Part shown: one piece after another, positions 52,677-62,128 of the stretch | Layout: each line of letters begins with the position of its first letter | How positions within the stretch are numbered: the stretch's first letter is position 1 | Assembly (NCBI RefSeq): GCF_009857605.1 | Contig: NZ_WWCT01000017.1 | Span: forward strand, 1-64,000 | Length of the DNA: 64,000 nucleotides | Direction of reading: 5' to 3' | Source: Duganella levis | GTDB lineage: Bacteria > Pseudomonadota > Gammaproteobacteria > Burkholderiales > Burkholderiaceae_D | The notes under the pieces: model-generated | Told to the model about the DNA's origin: nothing | What the model saw: only the letters and a program-made list of their open reading frames with translations | Databases searched by the model: none | Made by a program: the position numbers and the translations under genes

Positions 52677-53117
52677 ATGCCAGTCTTCACGCCAGATCAA
52701 CTCACCACCGAGACCGAACCGAATCAAACACTTTGGATTAGTGAGACGGGGGAGCTTACGCAGTTTGGTGCATTCATTGAAGTGCTTCAGCCAGGCGGCA
52801 GGTCGTCAATCAAGCATTGGCATAGCGCGGAAGATGAGATGGTCTATGTGCTGGCCGGCGAAATCACAGTGGTGGAGGGCGCGACCGAGACATTGGTGCG
52901 TGCTGGTGGCGTCGCCACTTTCCGGGCTGGCGTCGCGGTTGGGCACTATCTGGAGAATCGCAGTTCTGCCGAAACGCGCTGCCTGGTCGTCGGCACCCGC
53001 GCGCCGGTTGATCACATTACCTACCCAGAGCACGATCGGGTCTGCGTGCGAGACCGATCGCTGCCAGACGATATCTGGACTGATCTGGCTGGCCAGCCTG
53101 CATCCAGCCCGTACTAG
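52677..53117 (+). CDS. Cupin-domain protein
   Basis: 146 residues: FIEVLQPGGRSSIKHWHSAEDEMVYVLAGEITVVE holds cupin motif 1 (the two metal histidines in KHWH and a Glu), and AVGHYLENRSSAE is motif 2. The C-terminus (DHITYPEHDRVCVRDRS) is typical of single-domain cupins of this type. Function unknown, possibly sugar or dioxygenase-like. GGAG lies 8 bases before the ATG. Confidence 0.85.
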   Translation: MPVFTPDQLTTETEPNQTLWISETGELTQFGAFIEVLQPGGRSSIKHWHSAEDEMVYVLAGEITVVEGATETLVRAGGVATFRAGVAVGHYLENRSSAETRCLVVGTRAPVDHITYPEHDRVCVRDRSLPDDIWTDLAGQPASSPY

Positions 53118-53120
53118 AAA

Positions 53121-53157
53121 GCAAAAAGCCGTTGAATCGATTAAGAGTCAACGGCTT
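53121..53157 (-). terminator. Terminator downstream of tRNA-fMet
   Basis: AAGCCGTTGA / TCAACGGCTT (10-bp stem, 12-base loop); on the minus strand it is followed by TTTTTGC, so it ends the tRNA-fMet transcript. It could also stop cupin transcription weakly. Confidence 0.75.
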
Positions 53158-53168
53158 CTGCCTGAATT

Positions 53169-53245
53169 TGGTTGCGGGGACAGGATTTGAACCTGTGACC
53201 TTCGGGTTATGAGCCCGACGAGCTGCCAGACTGCTCCACCCCGCG
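53169..53245 (-). tRNA. Initiator tRNA-fMet(CAT)
   Basis: 77 bases on the minus strand with encoded CCA. Acceptor CGCGGGG/CCCCGCA leaves the unpaired C1:A72 that marks initiator tRNA, and the anticodon stem TCGGG/CCCGA has the three G-C pairs required for ribosomal P-site entry. Anticodon CAT. Confidence 0.96.
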
Positions 53246-53306
53246 TCTGAGGCCATGATTATATACAAGTCAGCAGCAAAGCGCAAGGACGGAGTTTGGT
53301 GACAGA

Positions 53307-53936
53307 TCAACGCTGCTGGGTTGCGACCTTCAGGCCGAGCGTAATAAAGATCGAACCGACAATCTTGCCTTGCCAGCGCTCCAGCCATGTCAGGCGTTTG
53401 GTCAGGCGCCCGATCGGTTTGATCAGCATGACGATGGCGGTGGTATAGAGCGCGCTGAGGACCACAAAAATCAGCCCCAGCACCAGAAACTGCGGTAGGG
53501 CTGGACCCTTGTCAGTATGAACAAACTGCGGCAGGAAGGCGAGGAAGAACAACGCGGTCTTGGGATTCAGGACCTCCGCCGGAATGGCCTGCAGAAAAGC
53601 CTGCAGCGGCGAGACCGGCTGGCTTGGCTGCCGACTGGCTGTGCCGCCGGTGTTGGCGAAAAACGCCCGCAGGCCGATGTAGATCAGATAGCCGGCACCG
53701 GCCAACTTGACGATCGTGAATGCAGTCGATGAGGTCATCAGCAAGGCGGACAGGCCGACGGCAGCGCACAGCGTGTGGATGAAATCACCGGCGGCGATGC
53801 CAAGGCCGGTGAGGATGCCGGTCTTGCGGCCGCCCTGGACGGTGCGGGTCAGCACCAGCAGCACCGCCGGACCGGGAATCAGGAACAGACCGAGGACGAT
53901 GACAACGAAGGCGGCGAGATTGGACAAGTCAAACAT
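53307..53936 (-). CDS. LysE/RhtB-family amino acid exporter
   Basis: 209 residues, about six membrane helices. The N-terminal FVVIVLGLFLIPGPAVLLVLTRTVQGGRKTG contains the family GPAxxxV motif. Members export amino acids or homoserine lactones; the substrate is not predictable. Its ATG has GGAG upstream. Confidence 0.92.
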   Translation of the reverse strand: MFDLSNLAAFVVIVLGLFLIPGPAVLLVLTRTVQGGRKTGILTGLGIAAGDFIHTLCAAVGLSALLMTSSTAFTIVKLAGAGYLIYIGLRAFFANTGGTASRQPSQPVSPLQAFLQAIPAEVLNPKTALFFLAFLPQFVHTDKGPALPQFLVLGLIFVVLSALYTTAIVMLIKPIGRLTKRLTWLERWQGKIVGSIFITLGLKVATQQR

Positions 53937-53990
53937 GCGGTCACTCCGAAAAGAAGATCAGCAAATTCTAGCATCACCTTCGTAGGCGGT

Positions 53991-55160
53991 TCAGGCCGCT
54001 GCCAGTCGCCACAGCGACGTCACTTCAGCCGCGCGGGCGGTGTGGAGGGGATCGGTGTCGTCGCTGGCGCGCGGGTGGGTTGGGCGCACGTCCTGGCGGC
54101 CGGTGACTTTCAAGCCGGCGGCGGCGATCCATTCCAGTAGCTGTTCGCGCGGACGCAGGCCAAGGTGCTCGGCCAGGTCGGACAGGATCAGCCATCCTTC
54201 GCCGCCCGGCGTCAGATGCTCGGAGAGGCCGGCCAGGAAGCCGCGCAGCATGCGGCTGTCCGGATCGTAGACCGCGTATTCAATCGGCGAACTCGGACGC
54301 GCCGGCACCCACGGTGGATTACACACCACCAGCGGCGCGCGGCCTTCGGGGAACAAATCGGCCACGCGCAATTCGACTTTGTTATCGAAGCCCAGCAGCG
54401 CCAGGTTTTCGCGGGCGCAGCTCAGCGCGCGCTGATCCTGGTCGGTGCCGACCACGCGTGCTATGCCGCGCTTGGCCAACACCGCCGACAGCACGCCGGT
54501 ACCGACGCCGATGTCGAACGCCAGATTGACGCCGGCCGGCAGTGGCGCATCGGCCACCATTTGCACGTATTCGCCACGCACCGGCGAGAACACGCCGTAG
54601 TGCGGATGGATGCGCGCTTCCAGTGCCGGAATCTCGACGCCGGTGCGGCGCCATTCGTGCGCGCCGATCAGGCCAAGCAGTTCGCGCAGCGAGGCGATGA
54701 ACGGTTCTTCATAGCGGCCATAGGCTTCGTTGCAGGCCAGCTTGACGTCCGGCGCGCGGCGCAGCGGGATGGTGTAGCCATCCTCGAAAGGAATCAGCAG
54801 CATGGCCAGCGTGCGCGCGCGTTGCGACTGCGCCTGGCGATGCAGGTGGAAGGCTTCGGTCGGCGTGGCGGGAATCTTGGCTGGCTTGTTCTTTTTAGCC
54901 GGCTTGGCTTTGTGGTCGGCGCGGCGGGCCAGCGCTTGCAGCAGCTGGCGCGCATTCTGGAAGTCGCCGCGCCACAGCAGTGCGGTGCCTTCGCAGGCCA
55001 GGCGATAAGCTACATCGGCGTTGGTGCGGTCGTCGGCGATGACCACGCGTTTTGGCGGCGGCATGCCGGCTTCGGAGCGCCAGCGCGCGGAGCGTGGTTC
55101 GCCGTTCTCCTCCCAATGGATGTGTGATGGCGTCGGGGAGGAGGTAATTTGTTCGGGCAT
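53991..55160 (-). CDS. Class I SAM-dependent methyltransferase with NPPW motif
   Basis: 389 residues. The N-terminal 170 residues are a mixed helical region with a basic linker (KAKPAKKNKPAKI); the C-terminal part has the SAM motif AFDIGVGTGVLSAVLAK and VVCNPPWVPA, the NPP(Y/W) catalytic motif of N6-adenine or N5-glutamine methyltransferases. It resembles RsmC/PrmA-like enzymes, but the substrate is unknown. Confidence 0.85.
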   Translation of the reverse strand: MPEQITSSPTPSHIHWEENGEPRSARWRSEAGMPPPKRVVIADDRTNADVAYRLACEGTALLWRGDFQNARQLLQALARRADHKAKPAKKNKPAKIPATPTEAFHLHRQAQSQRARTLAMLLIPFEDGYTIPLRRAPDVKLACNEAYGRYEEPFIASLRELLGLIGAHEWRRTGVEIPALEARIHPHYGVFSPVRGEYVQMVADAPLPAGVNLAFDIGVGTGVLSAVLAKRGIARVVGTDQDQRALSCARENLALLGFDNKVELRVADLFPEGRAPLVVCNPPWVPARPSSPIEYAVYDPDSRMLRGFLAGLSEHLTPGGEGWLILSDLAEHLGLRPREQLLEWIAAAGLKVTGRQDVRPTHPRASDDTDPLHTARAAEVTSLWRLAAA

Positions 55161-55247
55161 GTGGGGGCTATCGGCAGAATATAGGACGCGCTACGCCAGG
55201 CGGCGTAGCGGAAAGTGTCGCTATTATACCGGTCAGCCGGGCGGCGC

Positions 55248-56162
55248 TCAGGTTGATGCGGTGTTGGTCGGCGTTGTGTCGTCGGCAGCGGCTGCAGCAT
55301 CGGCGGCGGCTGGCGTGCTTGCCGCCGTCGTTGGCGTCGTGACATCGGTGCTGGCTGGCGTATCGGTGGCGCTGGCGGCTGCCTTGGCTTTGTCTGCAGC
55401 CGTTGGCGGTGCGTAGGTGTTGGTGTCCTTGCTGTCGACCAGATTGAGCAAGCGCAGCGACAGGCCGCGCAGCGTGTTGCGGTCGATGCCGTCGGATTTG
55501 TCGTTGCTGTTGTTGGAGGTGGACAGCGCTGTTTGCAAATCGCGGCCTATCAATTGGAACAGATCCGCCAGCGTGCCGGGGAAGTCGATGTTCGGCAGCT
55601 GCACGCTTGGCAGATCTTTGGTCGACTTGCCATCGCCGGACTGCTTGGCCGGCTGCGCGCTGCTGGCGTTGTCGGCGCTGCTGGATTGGCTGGCTGCCGC
55701 ACTCAGCTCGGCGTTGTACTGGACTTCCACTTCAAAATCGAACTTGCGGCCGTCGGCGGTGGTGATGGTGCCTTTGCCGACGAAGTGCGAACTGTCGGTC
55801 AGGCTGAAGGCCGCGGCATCGGTGGTGCCCTGGGCGCCGGAGGTGTGCTGGTAGCCGGAGGTGTGCTGGTAGCCGACGGCGACGCTGGAACTGGCTTCCA
55901 GGCTGGCCGAGTCGAAATCGATCACTGCGCCCTTGGCGTCGTCGCCGAACAGCGCTTGCGTGAAGCTATTGACGAAACTCTGGGCGAAATCCACCGTGGC
56001 GTTGCCGAGCGAGGCGACGCGGCTGTCCAGGTCCAGCGCCTTGCTGGACGAGTTGGCAGCGGAGACACCTTGCGTTTTCTGCAAGGCCGGCGTTTTCGGG
56101 TCGGCTTGCGTGCCGGTGAAGAGCGATGGCAGGCGCGCGCCCAGATTCGAGATGGTAGACAT
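55248..56162 (-). CDS. Unknown protein, low-complexity Ala/Thr/Ser-rich
   Basis: 304 residues from the ATG at 56162. A helical N-terminal region (RVASLGNATVDFAQSFVNSFTQALFG), a central beta-like core (GKGTITTADGRKFDFEVEVQYN) and a long Ala/Thr/Ser/Asp tail. A tandem YQHTSG repeat pair lies near residue 99. It resembles hook-length or adhesin-like disordered proteins; no family recognised. No signal peptide. Confidence 0.6.
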   Translation of the reverse strand: MSTISNLGARLPSLFTGTQADPKTPALQKTQGVSAANSSSKALDLDSRVASLGNATVDFAQSFVNSFTQALFGDDAKGAVIDFDSASLEASSSVAVGYQHTSGYQHTSGAQGTTDAAAFSLTDSSHFVGKGTITTADGRKFDFEVEVQYNAELSAAASQSSSADNASSAQPAKQSGDGKSTKDLPSVQLPNIDFPGTLADLFQLIGRDLQTALSTSNNSNDKSDGIDRNTLRGLSLRLLNLVDSKDTNTYAPPTAADKAKAAASATDTPASTDVTTPTTAASTPAAADAAAAADDTTPTNTAST

Positions 56163-56240
56163 GGCAGATTCCGGTTTCAATGTAACTTCTACAATAATTA
56201 ACGGTATCGTAGTCGATTACTTGAGGGCGCGGCGCGTAAA

Positions 56241-56450
56241 TTAATGGTGGTGGGTCCAGCCCTCTGGTGCGGCCAGGTAGGATTGCACGGCGTCTTTCTG
56301 GCCGATGGCGTGATGTTTCACTTCGCCGCAGGCGCAAACACCCACGTAAGGCTGGATATGCGAGCAGGCCGACACCTTTTGCAGGCGGACTTGCACGGCT
56401 TTGGCGCATTTAACGCATTTGAAGGTGAGGGTGCGTGGTGCTTTTAACAT
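56241..56450 (-). CDS. Small cysteine-rich zinc-ribbon-like protein
   Basis: 69 residues with Cys12/Cys15 (KCVKC), Cys29 and Cys39/Cys41 (VCAC) plus C-terminal His residues, suggesting a zinc-binding knuckle. Function unknown. It lies between two unknown genes on the same strand. Confidence 0.6.
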   Translation of the reverse strand: MLKAPRTLTFKCVKCAKAVQVRLQKVSACSHIQPYVGVCACGEVKHHAIGQKDAVQSYLAAPEGWTHHH

Positions 56451-56493
56451 GGTTGTATCGCTGCTTGAAAAGGCAAAGGCGGGATTTTATCAC

Positions 56494-57006
56494 TCACGCA
56501 TAGATATCCACCGAGGGCGCGGCCGCCGGCACGGCGCCATAGGCGTTCTGGGTTTTCTGCTGCGCCAGTTCGGCGCGGGCCTGGTTTTCCATCTGCTGCG
56601 CCTGGGAGGCAACCGCGCGATCGGCGCTGGACGGTTCGGCCGGGGCCAGCGCCGCCGCCTGGATGGTGCGCGCGCGTTCAATGGTTTCTTGCGGCGTGGC
56701 GCCGGGCGAGGTGTCGATATTGACTTCGCCGCCGGTAGCGTAATCGACGCCGTTCGGGCCGCGCTGATAGGTGTAGGATGCGCCGGAGGTGGCCAGTCCG
56801 CCGGCAGCGGCCAGGTGGGCTTGTTCGTGCTGGCGCACTTCGAGGTCACGGGATTTGAGCTTATCCAGCATGGCCAGCGCTGCTTCCGACAGCTGCGTGG
56901 TGGCCGATGGCGTGGCTTGCGGCGCAGCGCTAGCCGTCGGCGGCGCTGGCGCAAAGCGCGTCGCCGGAACGGTGGCATAGCTGGATGGGATGGCGCCGAC
57001 ATTCAT
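56494..57006 (-). CDS. SprA-related putative metalloprotease
   Basis: 170 residues. The motif RQHEQAHLAAAGG supplies His60, Glu61 and His64, an HExxH-like metal motif, followed by SYTYQRGPNGVDYATGGEVNIDTSPGATPQET, characteristic of the CJM1_0395/SprA-related family (recalled). A Pro/Ala-rich N-terminus precedes it. No signal peptide. GGAGG precedes the ATG. Activity is unproven. Confidence 0.75.
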   Translation of the reverse strand: MNVGAIPSSYATVPATRFAPAPPTASAAPQATPSATTQLSEAALAMLDKLKSRDLEVRQHEQAHLAAAGGLATSGASYTYQRGPNGVDYATGGEVNIDTSPGATPQETIERARTIQAAALAPAEPSSADRAVASQAQQMENQARAELAQQKTQNAYGAVPAAAPSVDIYA

Positions 57007-57059
57007 GGGATGAGAACCTCCCTCTGAATGATAGCAAAAAAACAGCGCGGCGCTACATC

Positions 57060-58199
57060 CTATTCGGTGACGGTGGCCACCACGGTGTGCAGCAGGCGAT
57101 TGACCTTGGCGCCCATGTCATCGGAGCCGTAATCGCCGGCGGTGACCACCAGCGTCAGATCCAGTTCCGGCACGATGAAGATGCGCTGGCCGCCGTTGCC
57201 AAAGCCGGCGTTCCAGGCGACGCGGTGATCCTTCCACGCCGCCGTGCCGGCCCACCACTGGTAGCCGTAATGGATTTCGTCCGGCTGGTCGCCTGGGCTG
57301 CGGAAGCCGACGCTCAGGCGTGGCTTGAGCGAGGCGTCGATCCAGTCTTCCGCCACCAATTGGCGGCCGTTCCAGCGGCCGTGGTTCAGCATCAGGCGTC
57401 CCAGCTTGGCCATGTCGCGTGGACGCAGGCGCAGGCCGGCGAACGACGCGGGGCGGCCGCGCAGGTCGGTCACCCACTGCCATTGGGTGATGCCGAGTGG
57501 CGCGAACAATTCGGCGCTGGCCACGTCCAGCCAGGGCTTGCCGGCGACGCGGCTGACGATGTCGGCCAGGATCAAGGTGCCGCCGCCGTTGTAGTTCCAC
57601 TTGGTGCCGGGCGGCGCTTCGATCGGCCGTTCCAGCACGTAGCGTACCGGATCGGTTTTCCAGAACAGGCGCATCTCGTTGTTGGGCTGCGCGCCTTCGT
57701 CCCATTTCCAGCCGCCGCTCATGGTCAACAGGTGTTCGAGGTTGATAGCGTCCAGCGCGGGGGAGTGCAGGTCTTTGTATTCCGGGTAGTAGTCCAGCAC
57801 CGGCGTGGCGAGGCTGGCGATTTTGCCTTGCTGTTTTTCGATGCCGACCAACAGGCTGATGACGCTTTTGCCGATGGAGCGGTTGTCGTGCAGCGTGTCC
57901 GGGCCGAAGTTGACGGTCGGCGCGAACGGCGGCCATACGCCGAGTCCACGGGCGATCGATTTGTCCTTGCCGCTGCGGTACATCTCGGCCACCAGTTTGC
58001 CATGGCGTTCGATGACGATGCTGTGGATGTTGTCCTTACCCTGGGCGATGGCGGTCAGCGTCAGGCACAGGGTGGTGGGATTGAAGCCGCTGGCTTCAGG
58101 CGTGCTGAGTTCCCAGCCGTCGGTTTGGATGGTGGGGATGGCGCAGGTGGCTGCGCCGGCCGACAAGGGAAACAGCAAGCAAAGAACGGCGCGGCGCAT
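57060..58199 (-). CDS. Class C beta-lactamase-like serine hydrolase, exported
   Basis: 379 residues. An N-terminal signal peptide (AVLCLLFPLSAGAATC), the nucleophile Ser108-xx-Lys111 (RSIGKSVISLLVGI) and Tyr-x-Asn in KWNYNGGGT, the catalytic set of the serine-hydrolase/AmpC-type superfamily. It is unlikely to be a true beta-lactamase from sequence alone; esterases and penicillin-binding proteins share the motifs. It starts 8 bases after sbcC, so is probably cotranscribed. Confidence 0.9.
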   Translation of the reverse strand: MRRAVLCLLFPLSAGAATCAIPTIQTDGWELSTPEASGFNPTTLCLTLTAIAQGKDNIHSIVIERHGKLVAEMYRSGKDKSIARGLGVWPPFAPTVNFGPDTLHDNRSIGKSVISLLVGIEKQQGKIASLATPVLDYYPEYKDLHSPALDAINLEHLLTMSGGWKWDEGAQPNNEMRLFWKTDPVRYVLERPIEAPPGTKWNYNGGGTLILADIVSRVAGKPWLDVASAELFAPLGITQWQWVTDLRGRPASFAGLRLRPRDMAKLGRLMLNHGRWNGRQLVAEDWIDASLKPRLSVGFRSPGDQPDEIHYGYQWWAGTAAWKDHRVAWNAGFGNGGQRIFIVPELDLTLVVTAGDYGSDDMGAKVNRLLHTVVATVTE

Positions 58200-58207
58200 G
58201 CAAGCTC

Positions 58208-61200
58208 CTATTGAACGCTGATGGTGCTGCGGCCACCGGCGGATGGTTGGACCAGGATTCTGGCCGAGATCCGCTCGGTCATTTCCTGTACGTGGGAGAT
58301 GACGCCGACCTTGCGGCCCATTGCTTGCAGGCCGTCCAAAGCATCCATGGCCACGCGCAGGGTGTCGGCATCCAGGCTGCCGAAGCCTTCGTCGATGAAC
58401 AGCGATTCGACGCGCACGCGGTTGGAAGAGAGCGAGGCCAGTCCCAGTGCCAGTGCCAGCGAGACCAGGAAGGACTCGCCGCCGGACAGCGAGTGCACGG
58501 AGCGCATTTCGCCGCCCATGTCCTGGTCGCGCACCAGCAGGGCGAGCGATGGCGCGGCGTTGTTCTGGATGCGTTCCAGCTGGTAGCGGCGCGACAGGTG
58601 GTTGAGGTGGGCGTTGGCGTAGCCCAGCAGGACGTCCAGCGTGAATTGCTGGGCGTAGTTGCGGAAGCGTTTGCCGTCGGCGGAGCCGATCAGGTCATCC
58701 ATTCGCGCCCAGCGCTGGGTGATGGATTCCTGGTGTTCGATTTCGGCCAGCATGGCGCTTGAGCGGTGGCGCTTGTCGTCGTCTTGCGCCAGCGCGAGGT
58801 GCAGCGCGGTGGCGTGGTCGTTGGCGGTTTTGCGTTCGGCTAGCAGGGCGTTGAGCAGGGCGGCGATGACCATGGCCGGCGGCTCGGCTGGCGCTTCGTC
58901 GGCGGCTGGCGCGGATTCCGGCAGCGCTTCGGACCACAGATCGGCGATGGCCGGCGCGGAGCCGTCTGCGGCCTTGGCGTTAGCGCTGGCGGGCGGCGCG
59001 GAGCCGGAATTTTCCGCGTCGTCCGACGTTTGGGCGGCGGTGCGTGGCGGCGGGGCGGTGAGTTGGTGCTGTTCACGCTGGCGCTGGCGTTCTTGCAGCA
59101 CCGTCGTGGCCTGGTCGGCGGCGCGGGCCAGTGTTTGCAGGGCTTCGCGCTCGCTGTTGATGTCGTCGGCGGACAGGGCGAGCAGGTCGCGTAGTTGCGT
59201 CAGATCGTGCAGGCCGGCGTCGGGCTGGCGCTGCTGGAATGTGGTCAGCCAGTCTTCCAGGCGCGCGGCGGCGGTGGTGGCGGATGCGTGCAGCGTGGCG
59301 AGACGATTGCCTGCCTGCACCAGTGCTTCGTCGGCGCGCGTGCGGGCTTGCGTTGCTTGCTGCGCGGCGGCCTGGCTGGCCGCATGGCGCGCTTTGGCGG
59401 CATCGATGGCGGCTTGCAGCGCGGTTTCGACGTCGCGAATCTCCTTGCCGCCCCACATCGCCATGCGCTGTTCCTGACTGGCTTTTACGCCCGCATCGAC
59501 AGACGTGAACGCAGCGCGCGCGGCGAGGGCGTCCTGGTCGGCCTTGGCCAGCGCGTCGTTCAAGCCTTTCAGCTCGACCTCAATGGCGGCCATGCCTGCT
59601 GCGCGGTCGTCATATGCCGCGCGCTGTGCCAGCCACTGCTTGCTCTCGGCCTGACGTGCTTCGTAAAACCGCGCCGGGCCGGACCTCCAGTCTTCCTTCC
59701 ATTCTTCGCTCGGAATATCGCCGCCGCTGAAAGCCGAATCCAGATCGGCCAGCAGGCCGCTCAACACCAGCGCCACTTCGATGCGCTGATCTTCCAGCGC
59801 CTTGTATTCGGTATTCGCTTGCGCCAGTGCGGCCTTGGCGGCGGCAGCCACGGTTTGCAGTCGCGTATGTTCGGCTGCAAAGCGCTCGTAAGCCGTTTGC
59901 GCCTGGTCGCGCGCTACACGCGCCGCTTGCACCTCGCGCTCCTGCTGCTCGACGGCTTCCAGTCCTTGCTGCGCCTCTGTCAGCTTGTCGATGAACCACT
60001 GCGTGCGTTCGGCCTCCGGCGGCACCGCGTTGGCGACTACCAGCGCATGCGCGGACCACGTGGCAGACACGCGTTCCAACTGCTGCTGCAACGAGCGCTG
60101 CTCTGCCGCCAGTACGCTGAGATGATCGGCGCTGGCCTGCGCGGTGGCGCGCTGCGCGGCCTGTTGATTGACGTTGACTTCCAGCTGCTGACGGCTGCGC
60201 GCCACATCGCCCTGCAACTCGCGCAGCATGGTTTGCAGGCTGTCGTCGTTGTGGCGATACGGATGGTCCTTGGCGCCGCACACCGGGCAGGGCGTGTCGT
60301 CTTCCAAAGTCTGGCGCAGCGATTCCACGCTGGCTGCAGTGGCGGCTTCCGCCAGCTTGAGCGAACGTTCCGCCTGCACGCAAGTCGCCAGAATGGCGAT
60401 GCCTTCCTGCTGCGCGGCCACCAATTGCGTTTCGGCGGCAGTCATCGTCTGGCGCAGTTGCGCCGATTGCGATTCGATTTGCGCGTTGCGGGTCTGGCGA
60501 GAGTCCAAATCCACCCAGATTTTCTCCGCGCCGGTCAGGCGGCTGCGGTACTGCTCCCAACTGGTGCGCGAAGCCTGCAACTGCTCGATCGAATACGAGG
60601 CAAGGTGCTGCGCGGTTTGCTGGCGCTGAAGCTCCAGCGTTTGCAGCGCTTCGACGGCGCCTGCCAGCCTGGTGCTGGCGTCAGCTTCCTCGTCGCGATG
60701 CAGTTGCGCGTTGCGCTGCACGCGCGATAAACCGGCATGCAAACGTTCTGCCTGCGCGGCAGCCTGGCCGGCCTGCACGAACAGCACGTCCCAACGCTCC
60801 CACTGCTGCGCCAAGGCCTTCCAGTGTTTGTGCTGCTCCAGCCATGTGACGCCAGCCTGTTGCTGCGCCGTCAGGCGCGCAAGTTCGCCTTGACGCGATT
60901 GCAGTGCAGCTTTTGCCGCGGCGTCGGATTGGTCGGCTTTCTCGCACGCGGCAGAGGCCTGCCGCCATGCGGGAAGCATCGCTTCGATGCGGGCGTCCAG
61001 CGCCTTGGCCTGATCCAGCTGCGGTGCGGCGGCGCGCTGCGCGGCTTCCGCTTCCTGCTGGCCGGCGGCGGCTTGCGCCTGTGCGGCATTGGCCTGTTCC
61101 AGCCCCAGCGCGGCCTGCTGCACGTTGTGCGTGCCGGCGACGATGGCTTCCTGCGTGGCGGTGATGTCGCCGTCGATGCGGCGAATATCCTCTGCCAGCG

Positions 61201-62128
61201 GACGTGCCGGTTGCACGGCGTCGATGCGCGCCAATGCGGCGCGGCGCGGTGCCGCGGCTTCCACCGAGGCTTGCGCGTCGGCGCTGGCCTGGCGCGCGGC
61301 TTGTTCTTCCTGTTCGAGGCGTTCCGCCTGCTGGTGCCAGCGCAGTTCCTGCTCCAGCTCCGCCTTCTGCTGATCCAGCGCTTGCAGGGCGACGCCGGCG
61401 TCGGCGCTTTTCGCCAGCAGCTCGGCGCGCTCCTCGGCGTTAAGCGGCTTCTGGTCGGCCAGGCGCAGGTTCAGTTTTTGCAGCGCGGCCTGTTCCAGCT
61501 TGTTGCGCTCAAAGGCGCGGATCGAGATTTCGGAATAGACGGTGCTGCCGGTCAGCGTCTCCAGCAGTTCTCCGCGCTCGTTGTCCTCGGCTTTCAGGAA
61601 GGCTGAAAACTCATTCTGCGCCAGCAGCACCGCGCGCGTGAACTGTTCAAACGACAGGCCAATGCGTTTTTCGATTTCCGCCTTGACCTCGGTCTTGGTG
61701 GCGCCAATCAGCTGTTCCGATGGCAGCAGCTTGAGTGACATGGTGGTCGGTTGCAGAGCGCCTTCCGCCTTGGTGCGGGAGCGGCGCACGCTCCAGCGTG
61801 CGCGGTACGAGGCGCCGTCGCTGCCGACGAAGTCCACTTCCGCATAACCTTCCGCCGTGCCGCGACGCAGCAGCGTGCGCGGGTCTTGCGTGGAGACGGT
61901 CTCGTTGCCGACGTCGGCCAGATAATTGCGTCCCGCCACGCGCAGCAGGCGTGGCGTGGCGTCGTACAGCGCCAGGCACAGGGCGTCCAGCAAGGTACTT
62001 TTGCCGGCGCCGGTCGGGCCGCTGATGGCGAACAGGCCGGTGGAGGCCAACGGCTCCGCTTCAAAATTGACGCTGAATTCCTCGGCCAGCGAGGCCAGGT
62101 TCTTGCCGCTGATTTTCAGGATTCTCAT
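58208..62128 (-). CDS. sbcC: SbcC exonuclease subunit
   Basis: The large SMC-like ATPase of the SbcCD nuclease. 1306 residues; Walker A ISGPTGAGKSTLL (near 37-44), two long coiled-coil arms, a zinc-hook CPVC (Cys614 and Cys617), the ABC signature LSGGESFLVSLALALGLA and Walker B SLFIDEGFGSLD near the C-terminus. A Pro/Ala-rich insert interrupts the second arm near residue 1030-1085. It overlaps sbcD by 4 bases. Confidence 0.96.
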   Translation of the reverse strand: MRILKISGKNLASLAEEFSVNFEAEPLASTGLFAISGPTGAGKSTLLDALCLALYDATPRLLRVAGRNYLADVGNETVSTQDPRTLLRRGTAEGYAEVDFVGSDGASYRARWSVRRSRTKAEGALQPTTMSLKLLPSEQLIGATKTEVKAEIEKRIGLSFEQFTRAVLLAQNEFSAFLKAEDNERGELLETLTGSTVYSEISIRAFERNKLEQAALQKLNLRLADQKPLNAEERAELLAKSADAGVALQALDQQKAELEQELRWHQQAERLEQEEQAARQASADAQASVEAAAPRRAALARIDAVQPARPLAEDIRRIDGDITATQEAIVAGTHNVQQAALGLEQANAAQAQAAAGQQEAEAAQRAAAPQLDQAKALDARIEAMLPAWRQASAACEKADQSDAAAKAALQSRQGELARLTAQQQAGVTWLEQHKHWKALAQQWERWDVLFVQAGQAAAQAERLHAGLSRVQRNAQLHRDEEADASTRLAGAVEALQTLELQRQQTAQHLASYSIEQLQASRTSWEQYRSRLTGAEKIWVDLDSRQTRNAQIESQSAQLRQTMTAAETQLVAAQQEGIAILATCVQAERSLKLAEAATAASVESLRQTLEDDTPCPVCGAKDHPYRHNDDSLQTMLRELQGDVARSRQQLEVNVNQQAAQRATAQASADHLSVLAAEQRSLQQQLERVSATWSAHALVVANAVPPEAERTQWFIDKLTEAQQGLEAVEQQEREVQAARVARDQAQTAYERFAAEHTRLQTVAAAAKAALAQANTEYKALEDQRIEVALVLSGLLADLDSAFSGGDIPSEEWKEDWRSGPARFYEARQAESKQWLAQRAAYDDRAAGMAAIEVELKGLNDALAKADQDALAARAAFTSVDAGVKASQEQRMAMWGGKEIRDVETALQAAIDAAKARHAASQAAAQQATQARTRADEALVQAGNRLATLHASATTAAARLEDWLTTFQQRQPDAGLHDLTQLRDLLALSADDINSEREALQTLARAADQATTVLQERQRQREQHQLTAPPPRTAAQTSDDAENSGSAPPASANAKAADGSAPAIADLWSEALPESAPAADEAPAEPPAMVIAALLNALLAERKTANDHATALHLALAQDDDKRHRSSAMLAEIEHQESITQRWARMDDLIGSADGKRFRNYAQQFTLDVLLGYANAHLNHLSRRYQLERIQNNAAPSLALLVRDQDMGGEMRSVHSLSGGESFLVSLALALGLASLSSNRVRVESLFIDEGFGSLDADTLRVAMDALDGLQAMGRKVGVISHVQEMTERISARILVQPSAGGRSTISVQ